Below are positions 52,233-61,755 of a stretch of DNA of 64,000 nt, piece after piece. The position numbers and the translations under genes were made by a program. Origin of the DNA: Halanaerobiales bacterium (GTDB lineage Bacteria > Bacillota > Halanaerobiia > Halanaerobiales > DTU029); the NCBI GenBank assembly GCA_022360715.1, contig JAKSCG010000137.1, positions 62,001-126,000 of the forward strand, given 5' to 3'. Every line of letters starts with the position of its first letter. Positions within the stretch are counted from its first letter, which is position 1. Under the pieces are notes generated by a model that was given only the letters and a program-made list of their open reading frames with translations, was not told where the DNA came from and did not search any database.

Positions 52233-52460
52233 TTAATACTGCTGACCACTTTGGCCGGCGACAGAGTTTTCATAAGCTTCAACCATTTTCCTAACCATAT
52301 GACCACCAATTGCTCCAGTATCTCTTGTGGTCATCTCCCCATAATATCCACTCTGTGGAATCTGAATCCCTAATTCTTGGGCTACTTCATATTTAAATTT
52401 TTCCATAGCTTGAGCGGCCAGGGGGTTAACCAGGGTATTACTTTTTTGACCAGTTCCCAT
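52233..52460 (-). CDS. Alpha/beta-type small acid-soluble spore protein
   Basis: A 75-aa protein with the conserved SASP pattern: NTLVNPLAAQAMEKFKYEVAQELGI and MTTRDTGAIGGHMVRKMVEAYE. The KYEVAQE stretch is the site for GPR-type cleavage; the gpr gene is 2.2 kb downstream on the plus strand. It coats spore DNA and protects it. Expression is expected from a sigma-G promoter in 52461-52560, but I could not place one with confidence. Confidence 0.96.
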   Translation of the reverse strand: MGTGQKSNTLVNPLAAQAMEKFKYEVAQELGIQIPQSGYYGEMTTRDTGAIGGHMVRKMVEAYENSVAGQSGQQY

Positions 52461-52818
52461 TTATTTCACCTCCTTATCAAGGTTGTAGTAGTATTGTTCT
52501 CGATTCGCCTGCGGGCTATACTAGCATTATCTGGAATGGTTACAGCGGGACGGTTAGTCCCGCCTTTATTAGATCTACCTGTCCGGGGTTTTGATTTTCA
52601 TTCTACTACCTGATTAATTAGTCCTAAATGCTTAAAAACCGGTAAAGATCTGCTCTGGCTTGCCGATTTAAGCTGCGGCTGTTCCGGCTAATCTTGATCC
52701 TCCTGACAAGTAGTTACATTATTTATCATTTGCCTTAGTGATTGAAACTATGTTAATATAATAATGGCAAATCTTTTAATGTTAATCGAATAAGATTAAG
52801 CGAAAGAGGTGTATATAA
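52461..52818. other. 358-base intergenic region between SASP and holA
   Basis: It contains the SASP promoter region (minus strand, SD GGAGG at 52467), and a perfect hairpin GCGGGAC-GGTTA-GTCCCGC (52545-52563). Towards holA, a weak TTGCCT (52730) with 18-base spacing to TAATAT (52754-52759) could be the holA promoter. No ORF or RNA gene is supported. Confidence 0.5.
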
Positions 52819-53817
52819 TTGAGTAAATTACAAAAACTATTTGATATCGATATAAATAAATTAAAACCGGTTTATTTAATTTATGGGCAGGATCGATTCC
52901 TGTTAAATCGGCTCAAAGATGATTTTATTAGCCGGTTTGTCGATGAGCAGGTCGGCGGTTTTAATTATACTTATCTCGAAGAGACTGAAGATTTTGTCGT
53001 GCGTTTAAAAAAGATGGTTAATACCCCACCGGTTTTTAGTGATAAAAGGTTTATCATAGCCAGTACTACTAATTTTTTTAGTAAAAAGAATCCCGGGGAT
53101 CAAGTATTGATTAAGCTTTTAGAGAACTTTCCCCCCACCGCTATTTTATTGATCTTGTTGGAAGGTAAAGTCGATAACCGCTTAAAAGTAGTGGAGTCGG
53201 TCAAGAAAGTGGGACAGCTCGAAAGTGTTGTTGCCCCCAAATTCCGTCAACTTGATCAGTGGATTAAGGATGAGTTTAAAAAAAGGGGTAAAGTCATTGA
53301 TGGGCAAGCGATTAAATTGCTGGAGGAGATGTTTAGCAATAATCTAGCCATATTAAATAGTGAGATCGAAAAAATTATCACCTATACCTGCCCCCAAGGG
53401 GAGATAACCGTTCAGGAAGTAAAAGAGATTATGGCCCGCGATCGCTATCTGGAAGATAATGTTATTTTTAGTTTGACCGATGCCTTGATCAACCGGCAGC
53501 AGGGAAAAGCCTTGTTGCTATTAAATCAAATGCTGGCCAGTGGGGTAGTCGCCCTGACCATTTTAGGGACGATCACCTGGCAGTTAAAGTTGCTGATGTC
53601 GGTCAAAGATTTAAAGGAAGCCGGTCATGATCCGGCAACTATTGCCCGGATGTTGAAGAGCCATCAGTATCCGGTTAAAAAAAGTTATCAGGTCAGTGAC
53701 CTCTATTCACAGGAAGAACTGGAATTAATGCTGGAGAGATTTTTCCAAGCCAATCTGAATATAGTAAGCGGGAAATATGAAGCAGGTCGGGCACTAGAAA
53801 TGGCAATTTTAGGGTGA
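52819..53817 (+). CDS. holA: DNA polymerase III delta subunit
   Basis: A 332-aa protein, TTG start behind AAAGAGGTG. Delta-subunit pattern: KPVYLIYGQDRFLLNRLKDDFI at the N-terminus, VNTPPVFSDKRFIIAS near 73, and helical domain III with EDNVIFSLTDALINRQQGKALLLLNQML. It opens the beta clamp within the clamp loader. Its place before rpsT is conserved in Firmicutes. Confidence 0.93.
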   Translation: MSKLQKLFDIDINKLKPVYLIYGQDRFLLNRLKDDFISRFVDEQVGGFNYTYLEETEDFVVRLKKMVNTPPVFSDKRFIIASTTNFFSKKNPGDQVLIKLLENFPPTAILLILLEGKVDNRLKVVESVKKVGQLESVVAPKFRQLDQWIKDEFKKRGKVIDGQAIKLLEEMFSNNLAILNSEIEKIITYTCPQGEITVQEVKEIMARDRYLEDNVIFSLTDALINRQQGKALLLLNQMLASGVVALTILGTITWQLKLLMSVKDLKEAGHDPATIARMLKSHQYPVKKSYQVSDLYSQEELELMLERFFQANLNIVSGKYEAGRALEMAILG

Positions 53818-53848
53818 ACAAACTAAGTGGGATTAGTTAAATTAGCAA

Positions 53849-53887
53849 AGCACTATCCAGAGATTGATCCGGATAGTGCTTTTTTTT
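53849..53887. terminator. Bidirectional terminator between holA and rpsT
   Basis: AGCACTATCC/GGATAGTGCT stem with a 12-base loop, T9 on plus. On the minus strand the stem is followed by TTTGCTAATTT, weaker, after the rpsT stop. Confidence 0.85.
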
Positions 53888-53913
53888 AAATAAGTAGAGC
53901 CTGGAAACTTCCT

Positions 53914-54177
53914 TTAGGCAATTTGATTATACAGTTTAGTCAGGCGAGATTTTTTGCGGGCAGCATTATTCTTATGGATAATACCCTTGCCGGCAGCCTT
54001 ATCAATTACCTTAATTGCTTGCGATAATTTATCTTGAGCAGCAGAGGCGTTACCTTCATCGACAATTTTTTCAAAGTCCTTGATCGCAGTTTTAAGTTTG
54101 GCCTTCCACTCACGATTACGTAAAGTCCTCTTGGCCGCAATTTTTACTCTCTTTTTAGCTGATTTAATAATTGGCAT
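53914..54177 (-). CDS. rpsT: 30S ribosomal protein S20
   Basis: An 87-aa protein; the start at 54177 (MPIIKSAKKRVKIAAKR) follows the family and a GGGGGGGTGA SD. Basic helical protein with KSAKKR and the conserved C-terminal IHKNNAARKKSRLTKLYNQ. It binds 16S rRNA in the 30S body. It is convergent with holA, as in many Firmicutes. Confidence 0.97.
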   Translation of the reverse strand: MPIIKSAKKRVKIAAKRTLRNREWKAKLKTAIKDFEKIVDEGNASAAQDKLSQAIKVIDKAAGKGIIHKNNAARKKSRLTKLYNQIA

Positions 54178-54312
54178 TAATATCACCCCCCCTGCTTTTT
54201 GACAGCATTCTTATTTTAACATGAGTTGATTTAAAATGCAAGTTTTGCATATAAAAAACTTTTCCGGTTAAAATATTATTGAATAAAGTTTTACTGGATG
54301 GGGGGTGATTCC

Positions 54313-54648
54313 ATGTCTAATTGGATTGGAGCAATTGTTCGTTTTATCGTTTCAGCACTGGTATTACTGGCCGTAGGTTATATTATCCCCGGATTTAGCA
54401 TGGTCGGTTTTATTAATGCCCTGCTGGCGGCTGTTGTGATCGCAGTTTTGGGGTATATAATTGAGGCTATTTTCGGTGAGAAGATTTCACCGCAACGCCG
54501 TGGAGTAGTTGGGTTTATAATTTCGGCCATCGTGATTTACTTAACCCAATTTGTCGTGGCAGGATTAAATGTAACTGTGATCGGGGCCTTGATTGCCGCT
54601 TTTGTAATCGGTCTGGTCGATGCCTTTGTCCCGACAGAATTAAGGTGA
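54313..54648 (+). CDS. YvlD/phage-holin-4-like membrane protein
   Basis: A 111-aa protein starting at ATG 54313 behind GGGGGGTGA. Four hydrophobic helices with VRFIVSALVLLAVGYIIPGFSMVGFINALLAA and VVGFIISAIVIYLTQFVVAGLNV fit the YvlD family (Pfam Phage_holin_4_2), widespread in Firmicutes and not phage-linked here. The function is not settled. gpr starts 11 bases downstream, so the two are probably co-transcribed. Confidence 0.85.
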   Translation: MSNWIGAIVRFIVSALVLLAVGYIIPGFSMVGFINALLAAVVIAVLGYIIEAIFGEKISPQRRGVVGFIISAIVIYLTQFVVAGLNVTVIGALIAAFVIGLVDAFVPTELR

Positions 54649-54659
54649 GGAGATAAATT

Positions 54660-55655
54660 ATGAATAGAGATGTTAACTACAATGTGTATACGGATCTGGC
54701 CCTGGAAGCCCATAGCCTTGCGATCGAACGGACCGGTGGTGAAGTTCAGGGAGTAAAAGTGAACGAAGAACAGCTGGAAAATGCCAAGATAACAAGGATT
54801 GAGGTTATGAATGAACAGGGGGCCCAGGCAATTGGTAAACCCGTTGGTATTTACATAACGATTGAATCGGAAGGCCTGAAAGGACAAAACAGAGTGGTTC
54901 ATGACCAGTTGAGTGAGATTTTTGCCAAGCAACTGGCATCGTTAATAGATTTTGACCGGATTAGACCCCATCCCAATCTGGAACCGACCATATTTGTTGT
55001 CGGTTTGGGGAATTGGAATGCTACTCCTGATGCGCTGGGCCCACAGGTATTAAATAACCTGATGGTGACCAGACACCTGTATCAGGAAGCACCACCGGAA
55101 TTAAGAAAAGGGTTGCGGCCGGTTTGTGCTCTATCGCCCGGAGTCCTTGGATTGACCGGGGTACAGACTGCTGAGATTATTCGAGGGGTAGCCCAGATGA
55201 TTAAACCAGATCTAATTATTGCGATCGATGCCCTGGCGGCCCAGAATAGTCACCGTCTGGCCAATACTATTCAGCTCAGTAATACCGGGATTGCTCCCGG
55301 TTCCGGGATCGGCAAAAATCGAATGGCGATTAATCCGGAAACAATGAACCTACCGGTAATCGCAATTGGCGTACCGACGGTGGTACATGCGATTACAATT
55401 GTTAATGATGCGATGGAGCAGATCCTAAAAGGGGATATTTTTTCTCCGACCGAGAAAGAGCGGTTACGCCACATTGAGCAAAAAGATAAAAAAAGGATGA
55501 TCGGAAATATCCTGGGACCATATATGGGCAGTTTAATTGTATCGCCCAAGGGTGTTGACGAGTTAATTCTAGATGTGGGACGAATCATAGCCGGGGGGAT
55601 TAACGTTGCCGTTCATCCTGATATAACTCCCGATAATCTTTCTTTATATCTATAA
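54660..55655 (+). CDS. gpr: Germination protease GPR
   Basis: A 331-aa protein. Propeptide region of about 15 residues (MNRDVNYNVYTDLALEAHS), then the GPR core with VVGLGNWNATPDALGPQV, SPGVLGLTGVQTAEII, IAIDALAA and NTGIAPGSGIGKNR. It cleaves SASPs during spore outgrowth; its substrate gene is at 52233. A terminator follows. Confidence 0.97.
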   Translation: MNRDVNYNVYTDLALEAHSLAIERTGGEVQGVKVNEEQLENAKITRIEVMNEQGAQAIGKPVGIYITIESEGLKGQNRVVHDQLSEIFAKQLASLIDFDRIRPHPNLEPTIFVVGLGNWNATPDALGPQVLNNLMVTRHLYQEAPPELRKGLRPVCALSPGVLGLTGVQTAEIIRGVAQMIKPDLIIAIDALAAQNSHRLANTIQLSNTGIAPGSGIGKNRMAINPETMNLPVIAIGVPTVVHAITIVNDAMEQILKGDIFSPTEKERLRHIEQKDKKRMIGNILGPYMGSLIVSPKGVDELILDVGRIIAGGINVAVHPDITPDNLSLYL

Positions 55656-55682
55656 GACAGTTAGTGTATACTAGGATAAATT

Positions 55683-55705
55683 GCCGCTTTTGCGGCTTTC
55701 TTTTT
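55683..55705 (+). terminator. Terminator after gpr
   Basis: GCCGC-TTTT-GCGGC hairpin followed by TTTCTTTTTG. Confidence 0.7.
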
Positions 55706-55764
55706 GTTTTCTATCGGTTCTATCAAGGGATTCCTGCTCATATTATTTTATGGGAGGAATGATC

Positions 55765-56865
55765 ATGTCCTTTAATTCTTTAAAAATGAAGGTAATAGCT
55801 GCTTTGTTTATTCTCTTTTTGCTTGTTTTATTAAATATTAATAAGTTTAGAGAACTAAATAATGAGGTAATTCCGGTCTGGTCACAATATGACGCCGAAT
55901 ATTACCGGTCCGCGGTAAAAGAGGATTTACTGACCAGGATCTACGATTTTCTGGGTCCAGATCAGTTAATCTATCGTTTAACTAAAATCAGGATTCAAGC
56001 CCCGATTACTTATTTAAAGCGGGAGATTCCTCTGCTGTCCTACTATACACCGGAGGAGTTAAAAGAAGAAAAAAATATTGTTTATCAACCGGATAGCAAC
56101 GGGGGTAATGTGATCAAGCTTAAATTTGATCTCAGACAGGAAAAGAGGTCCGAGCAGATTACGGTAGAGGATTTAGCGCGGAAGCCCCTGCCGGAAATCA
56201 ATGTGCCGAGTTTGAGGGAGCAGCCCTTGATTGTGCTCTATCATACCCATACTTCCGAGACCTATGTCGATGACCCCCGTCATCAGGATAATAACGGACA
56301 TGTTCTGCCCGGCCAGATTGGTAATGTGGGGAAAGTGGGTTTGGAGTTGGCCCGTATCCTTTCCGAGCGCTATCAATTCAAGGTAGTTCATACCACCACA
56401 GTCCATGATCAGGTCTATAGTCGCTCCTACTATAATTCCCGGAAAACAGTAAAAGAATTAGTTAATAAATATCAGAAGATCGACCTGTTACTCGATATTC
56501 ACCGTGACGGGATCAAAGTGGCGACCCGTGACACAGTAACTACGGTAATCAATGGGAAAAAAGTGGCTAAGGTGATGATCGTTGTTACGAACGGTAGATT
56601 TGATTTTGCCCATCTGGAGCTGGATGACCATCACCAGGAATGGCAACGCAACCTTAGTTTTGCCCAGGAGTTAGCCGCATTGATGGATAAAATGTATCCC
56701 GGCTTTCTCCACCGGGTCGAGATCAGGGATACTACCTATAATCAGGACCTTCATCCTCATGCCCTTCTTTTGGAGATTGGGGATTATCGCAATACGACAG
56801 AAGAGGCCATGCGGGCCGCCGAGCTGGTTGCCAATGTGATCGCAGCCCTCTTTGGACACGGTTAA
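55765..56865 (+). CDS. spoIIP: Stage II sporulation protein P
   Basis: A 366-aa protein; ATG at 55765 is chosen (GGGAGG 8 bases upstream). N-terminal membrane anchor (about 8-25, VIAALFILFLLVLLNIN). The amidase/endopeptidase domain has LIVLYHTHTSETYVDD (His-rich), GLELARILSERYQFKVVHT, LLDIHRDGI and ALLLEIGDYRNTTEEA. It degrades septal peptidoglycan during engulfment together with SpoIID and SpoIIM. It follows gpr, a common order in Firmicutes. Confidence 0.95.
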   Translation: MSFNSLKMKVIAALFILFLLVLLNINKFRELNNEVIPVWSQYDAEYYRSAVKEDLLTRIYDFLGPDQLIYRLTKIRIQAPITYLKREIPLLSYYTPEELKEEKNIVYQPDSNGGNVIKLKFDLRQEKRSEQITVEDLARKPLPEINVPSLREQPLIVLYHTHTSETYVDDPRHQDNNGHVLPGQIGNVGKVGLELARILSERYQFKVVHTTTVHDQVYSRSYYNSRKTVKELVNKYQKIDLLLDIHRDGIKVATRDTVTTVINGKKVAKVMIVVTNGRFDFAHLELDDHHQEWQRNLSFAQELAALMDKMYPGFLHRVEIRDTTYNQDLHPHALLLEIGDYRNTTEEAMRAAELVANVIAALFGHG

Positions 56866-56888
56866 AGATAAGCTCGAATTGAAGAGTG

Positions 56889-56925
56889 AACGGGGTAACT
56901 TTTTTAGGTTGCCCCGTTTATTCTT
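56889..56925 (+). terminator. Terminator after spoIIP
   Basis: AACGGGGTAAC pairs with GTTGCCCCGTT (11 bp, one T-G) around a T-rich loop, followed by TATTCTTGTT. Confidence 0.6.
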
Positions 56926-57020
56926 GTTAATAGAGGATTGTTTATTGATTAATGGAAAAGGCAATGTTATAATAATTTAAGATATTGGCGCTCTTTATAA
57001 TTGATAAAGGAGGAAATTTG

Positions 57021-58808
57021 GTGAAGAGTCAGGATATACGCAATTTCTGTATTATTGCCCATATTGATCACGGAAAATCTACCCTGGCCGATCGGCTGTT
57101 AGAATATACCGGTGTGATCCCGGAACGGGAGATGAAAGAACAGGTTCTTGATCAGATGGAACTGGAGCGAGAACGGGGCATTACCATTAAAGCCCAGCCA
57201 GTACGCCTGGAATATAAGGGATATCAACTCAATCTAATTGATACCCCCGGTCATGTTGATTTTTCTTATGAGGTTTCCCGCAGTCTGGCCGCATGTGAGG
57301 GCGCTTTGCTGGTGGTTGATGCTTCTCAGGGGGTTGAGGCCCAGACCCTGGCTAACATCTATTTAGCGTTGGAACATGACCTGGAGATTATTCCGATTAT
57401 TAATAAGGTTGATCTCCCCAGTGCCGATCCGGAAAGGGTTAAGGGCCAGTTAATCGATCTTGGCCTGGAGATTGATGATACTATTTTAACCAGTGCCAAA
57501 GAAGGTACCGGGATCGAAGAAGTATTGGATACGATTATTAAAAAAATACCATTTCCGGAAGATAGTAGTAATCAACCGCTGCGGGCTTTGATCTTTGATT
57601 CTTTTTATGATTCTTATCAGGGAGTGGTTGCCTACGTAAGAATAGTCGATGGTGTGGTTGAAGCCGGCCAGAAGATCAGGATGATGGCTAATAATAAGGA
57701 ATATGTGGTTGATGAGGTCGGGAATTTTGTTCCCGATAGGAAAAAAGCCGAGTCTCTATCGGCCGGTCAAGTCGGTTATATTATTGCCGGGATTAAGGAT
57801 GTCAAAGATTGTCGGGTTGGTGATACGATTACCCTGGCTACTGAACCGGCCGCCGGTCCGTTAGCCGGATATAAAAAAGTTAAACCAATGGTCTATAGCG
57901 GTTTATATCCGACCGATAATGCCGAATATACTGTGCTAAAAGATGCCCTGGAAAAACTCCAGTTAAATGATGCTGCTTTGACTTTTGAACCGGAGACCTC
58001 GGAGGCACTTGGCTTCGGTTTCCGGGCCGGTTTTCTCGGTTTATTACATATGGAGATTATTCAGGAGCGGCTAGAACGGGAATATGATTTGAACCTGGTT
58101 ATTACCGCTCCCAGTGTGGAATATTCGATTAAACTTACTAATGGTCAGGTCATCAAGATCGATAATCCGGCTGAATTTCCCGCTCCCACTGAGATTGAGA
58201 CAATTGAAGAACCATATGTTAAGGCGGAGATATATCTACCGGACCAATATGTGGGAGCGGCGATGGATCTCTGCCAGGGTAAGCGGGGCGATTTTCAGGA
58301 TATGCAGTATATTAGTGAAAGCCGGGTGGAATTAATCTATCAAATGCCGCTCAGTGAGTTAATTACTGATTTTTTTGATCTGTTAAAGTCCAAAACAAGG
58401 GGTTATGCCACCCTTGACTATCAATTGCTCGGTTATCAGCCGGCCAGTTTGGTTAAACTTGATATTTTAATTCATGGGGAAGCGGTTGATGCCCTTTCCA
58501 CGATTGTCCACCAGGACAGTGCCGAGCAAAATGGACGTTCACTGGCCCGGAAATTGAAAAAGTTGATCCCCCGCCAGATGTTTGATGTGCCGGTTCAAGC
58601 TGCGATCGGCAATAAGATTATTACCCGAGTCAATATTAAGGCCTTGCGCAAAAATGTTTTACAGAAGTGTTACGGCGGAGATGTTACCCGGAAGCGCAAG
58701 CTGCTTGAAAAACAGAAAGAGGGTAAAAAAAGGATGAAACAGGTCGGCCGGGTGGAGATACCTCAGGCCGCTTTTATGGCTGTTTTGCAGCGCGATGAAG
58801 ATGAGTAA
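57021..58808 (+). CDS. lepA: Elongation factor 4 (back-translocating GTPase)
   Basis: A 595-aa protein; GTG at 57021 (AAGGAGG 7 bases upstream) gives the usual N-terminus [27 protein letters not shown]1 [10 protein letters not shown]3 DTPGHVDF and NKVD are present, and the LepA C-terminal domain with [37 protein letters not shown]. It is a ribosome-associated translation factor. The stop overlaps the start of hemW by 14 bases. Confidence 0.97.
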   Translation: MKSQDIRNFCIIAHIDHGKSTLADRLLEYTGVIPEREMKEQVLDQMELERERGITIKAQPVRLEYKGYQLNLIDTPGHVDFSYEVSRSLAACEGALLVVDASQGVEAQTLANIYLALEHDLEIIPIINKVDLPSADPERVKGQLIDLGLEIDDTILTSAKEGTGIEEVLDTIIKKIPFPEDSSNQPLRALIFDSFYDSYQGVVAYVRIVDGVVEAGQKIRMMANNKEYVVDEVGNFVPDRKKAESLSAGQVGYIIAGIKDVKDCRVGDTITLATEPAAGPLAGYKKVKPMVYSGLYPTDNAEYTVLKDALEKLQLNDAALTFEPETSEALGFGFRAGFLGLLHMEIIQERLEREYDLNLVITAPSVEYSIKLTNGQVIKIDNPAEFPAPTEIETIEEPYVKAEIYLPDQYVGAAMDLCQGKRGDFQDMQYISESRVELIYQMPLSELITDFFDLLKSKTRGYATLDYQLLGYQPASLVKLDILIHGEAVDALSTIVHQDSAEQNGRSLARKLKKLIPRQMFDVPVQAAIGNKIITRVNIKALRKNVLQKCYGGDVTRKRKLLEKQKEGKKRMKQVGRVEIPQAAFMAVLQRDEDE

Positions 58809-59961
58809 CCGGCCGCATATCTCTTTTACCGAACCATTTGGGGTTTATCTCCATATTCCTTTCTGTTCCAGGAAGTGTAGTTATTGTGATTTCTATTCAG
58901 AACCTTTGTCCGGAGGTATTGTTCAGGATTACCTGACGGCTGTAACAAAGGAAATAACTTTTTATCGTAACTTGTTGGGGAAAAAAGCAATTTACTCCCT
59001 TTATATTGGCGGGGGAACCCCCAGCCTATTATCAGCCGATCAACTGGCCGGTTTAATTGAGCTAATCGTTACCAGCTTTTCGGCACCGCTTTCGGGGGAG
59101 ATTACCCTCGAAGCAAACCCGTCTTCCCTTGATCAAAATAAACTTAAAGCATATCAAAAAGCCGGGGTTAATCGACTGAGCCTGGGGGTGCAGTCATTAA
59201 TCGATCAGGAGTTAAAGACCCTAGGCCGCCTCCATAGCGCATCCCAGGCTATTGCGACCATTGAGCTGATTAAAGATTACTTTGTTAACTTTAATCTTGA
59301 TTTAATTTTGGCGATCCCGGGGCAGACCGTGGCCAGTTGGCAGGAAACACTGCTGACCGCTTTATCGTTTCAACCGCCCCACCTTTCATTATATAATCTC
59401 CAGTTTGAGCAAAATACCTTGCTGGCGCAACTGGTTGAAGCAGGAGAGTTAACAGGGGTGGATGATAAGCTTGATGCCGAGCTATATCAGTTGGCCCTCA
59501 CCATGTTGGCCCAACGGGGCTATCAGCACTATGAAATTTCTAATTTTGCCCGGGAAGGGGCTTATTCCAGCCATAATACCCTTTACTGGGAATATCGTCC
59601 TTATCTCGGCCTGGGTCCGGCGGCGCATAGTTTTGACGGGAATAGGCGTTTTGCTAATCAGCCGGATTTAAAGAAGTATTTGAGGGAAATTGCCCGGAAC
59701 CAATTACCGCTAGCCGAAATAACCCGGCTTACCCCTGAGGAAAAAAAGTCAGAATTTCTTTTCCTGGGGTTACGTTTACGCCAGGGGGTAGAGCTGGCCC
59801 GTTTTGCCGAGCTCTTTCACCAGAAATTAGAAGATGTTTATAGTGAAAAGTTGGATTATCTGAAAAAAATGGGGTTAATTGAAGTTTCCGGGGGTTATCT
59901 TAGCTTGTCACACAAGGGGCTTTTCCTGGGAAATCAGGTGTTTATGGAGTTTTTAAATTAA
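58795..59961 (+). CDS. hemW: HemW-like radical SAM protein
   Basis: A 388-aa protein starting within the end of lepA (ATG 58795 or 58801). Radical SAM motif CSRKCSYC near residue 25, GGGTPSLL at about 67-74, [16 protein letters not shown] and [14 protein letters not shown]. Sequence at the C-terminus ([17 protein letters not shown]) is HemN/HemW-type. It was long annotated as coproporphyrinogen oxidase; the lepA-hemW order fits HemW, a heme chaperone. Confidence 0.94.
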   Translation: MKMSNRPHISFTEPFGVYLHIPFCSRKCSYCDFYSEPLSGGIVQDYLTAVTKEITFYRNLLGKKAIYSLYIGGGTPSLLSADQLAGLIELIVTSFSAPLSGEITLEANPSSLDQNKLKAYQKAGVNRLSLGVQSLIDQELKTLGRLHSASQAIATIELIKDYFVNFNLDLILAIPGQTVASWQETLLTALSFQPPHLSLYNLQFEQNTLLAQLVEAGELTGVDDKLDAELYQLALTMLAQRGYQHYEISNFAREGAYSSHNTLYWEYRPYLGLGPAAHSFDGNRRFANQPDLKKYLREIARNQLPLAEITRLTPEEKKSEFLFLGLRLRQGVELARFAELFHQKLEDVYSEKLDYLKKMGLIEVSGGYLSLSHKGLFLGNQVFMEFLN

Positions 59962-59972
59962 TTGAAAAAGAT

Positions 59973-60039
59973 TTGACAAAGATATCTTAATGTGTTATTT
60001 TATTATTAGCTATTAGCACTCTACACAATCGAGTGCTAA
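59973..60039 (+). promoter_or_regulatory. Heat-shock promoter with CIRCE element
   Basis: TTGACA (59973-59978), 17-base spacer, TATTTT (59996-60001). CIRCE TTAGCACTC-N9-GAGTGCTAA is perfect at 60013-60039, between promoter and SD. HrcA binds here and represses the whole hrcA-grpE-dnaK-dnaJ operon. Confidence 0.97.
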
Positions 60040-60051
60040 AAAGGGGTGAAT

Positions 60052-61101
60052 ATGATGGTTAAAGAACTGGATAAACGGAAAGTAAAGATTTTAAAAGCCA
60101 TCATTCATGAACATATTTTAACAGCAGAACCAGTAGGTTCCAGAACCCTGGCCAAAACCTATTGTCTGGGGGTTAGTTCGGCCACGATCAGGAATGAGAT
60201 GTCTGATCTGGAAGAACTGGGTTTTCTGGAACAACCATATACCTCAGCCGGACGTATCCCTTCTGATCAAGGTTACCGTTTTTATGTCGACCGGTTGATG
60301 AGTGAGGATATCCATTATAATTTAAATATGGAAAAGATCCTTAATAAGACTACCCGCGAAAAACAGAGTGTCCAGGAGATAATATCCAATATGGCCAGAA
60401 TGTTGTCCAGAATTACCCGCTATGCTTCGGTGGTCAGTGAGCCGCAGTTACAGGGAACCAAAATTAAACAGCTCGAGTTAATTGGAGTTGATAACTCCAG
60501 TGTTTTAATCGTTCTCATAACCAATACCGGAATCGTGCATAATAAGATCGTTAGATTGCAAGAGGAGATTACGAACAGACAGATTAGGTACTTAAATCAC
60601 TTTCTAGCGAGTAATTTAAACCAAAAAGAGCTGATCAAGCTAAACAGCAGTTATATGAAGGAACTGGAATTAGAGCTGCTCAAGAAGTTAGACCTATCAC
60701 AGGAGATTTTTAGTTTGATCGATCAGTCTTTACGTAAAATGTCTCATCCCTCTGATATCCGGTTGTATCTGGGTGGAACTTCATATATTTTAGATCAACC
60801 GGAATTTAATAACATGGAAAACCTGAAAAGGGTGTTAAGTATACTGGACCATGAAGAAATGCTGCGTGATCTGCTCTATAATATCCCTGATAATGGAATA
60901 GAGGTTTTAATCGGCCGGGAAAACGAATTAGAAGAGATGAAAAATTGTAGTATTGTTTTTTCAACTTATTCAATCGGCAATAAGGCTTCCGGTAAAATTG
61001 GAGTGATCGGGCCGACCAGGATGGAATATTCCAAGGTGATCACCCTGGTAAATACTATGGCTGAGGTTTTAGGGAAAATAATTTTGGAACTAAGTAGGTG
61101 A
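60052..61101 (+). CDS. hrcA: Heat-inducible repressor HrcA
   Basis: A protein of about 349 aa; the ATG at 60052 or 60055 follows AAGGGG. N-terminal winged helix (KRKVKILKAIIHEHILTAEPVGSRTLA, SSATIRNEMSDLEELGFLEQPYTSAGRIPS), then the HrcA domain with GVIGPTRMEYSKVITLVN at the C-terminus. It represses through the CIRCE element just upstream and needs GroEL for activity in Bacillus. It overlaps the region of the grpE start. Confidence 0.96.
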   Translation: MMVKELDKRKVKILKAIIHEHILTAEPVGSRTLAKTYCLGVSSATIRNEMSDLEELGFLEQPYTSAGRIPSDQGYRFYVDRLMSEDIHYNLNMEKILNKTTREKQSVQEIISNMARMLSRITRYASVVSEPQLQGTKIKQLELIGVDNSSVLIVLITNTGIVHNKIVRLQEEITNRQIRYLNHFLASNLNQKELIKLNSSYMKELELELLKKLDLSQEIFSLIDQSLRKMSHPSDIRLYLGGTSYILDQPEFNNMENLKRVLSILDHEEMLRDLLYNIPDNGIEVLIGRENELEEMKNCSIVFSTYSIGNKASGKIGVIGPTRMEYSKVITLVNTMAEVLGKIILELSR

Positions 61102-61106
61102 TGATA

Positions 61107-61703
61107 ATGGTGGAAAAGAAAATAACCGAAGAGCTGAATGAAACGACAGGAACAGAGCTAGAGCTAGAACTAGAACAAAAAGATTTAAAACAGGAAAATG
61201 AAGCCGGAGAATCGGCTGAAGAGCAGCAAGCAACGAAGGTAAGCAAGGAGTTGGCCGAACTTACGGAAAAAATGAAAGAACTGGAGGAGGAGAATAATTG
61301 TAATTTCTCCAAACTTCAACGACTACAAGCAGATTTTATTAATTTCCGCAATCGTTCCGTTAAGGAACGGGAAAAGATCCGCTTTTTAACGATCAAAGAA
61401 ATAATGGCGGGATTACTCCCGATCATTGATAATTTTGAGCGGGCTTTAACTTCACACCAGGAGGAAAATGAATTGAAAAAAGGGGTCGATATGATCTATC
61501 GCCAGTTAATGAAGTTCCTGGAAAAACTGGGGGTTGAAGTTATCCCGGCTGTCGGTCAACCTTTTGACCATAACCTGCATGAAGCCTTAATGCAGGAAGA
61601 GGATGAACAGTATGAGTCAGGTATGATCATTGAAGAGCTGGAAAAAGGATACATATTAAATGATAATGTAATCAGACCTGCTAAAGTAAAGGTAGCCCAT
61701 TAA
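61107..61703 (+). CDS. grpE: Nucleotide exchange factor GrpE
   Basis: A 198-aa protein; ATG 61107 chosen. The first 60 residues are very acidic (repeated ELELEQ), then a long coiled coil and the GrpE core: RLQADFINFRNRSVKEREKIRFLTIKEI, LLPIIDNFERAL, FDHNLHEALM and VAH at the end. It exchanges ADP on DnaK. The internal acidic repeats (GAGCTAGAGC-like) suggest past slippage in this part. Confidence 0.95.
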   Translation: MVEKKITEELNETTGTELELELEQKDLKQENEAGESAEEQQATKVSKELAELTEKMKELEEENNCNFSKLQRLQADFINFRNRSVKEREKIRFLTIKEIMAGLLPIIDNFERALTSHQEENELKKGVDMIYRQLMKFLEKLGVEVIPAVGQPFDHNLHEALMQEEDEQYESGMIIEELEKGYILNDNVIRPAKVKVAH

Positions 61704-61755
61704 GTTCAATCATAAAAGTTAAACTGAAAAATAATTTAATAAGGAGGAATTGTTA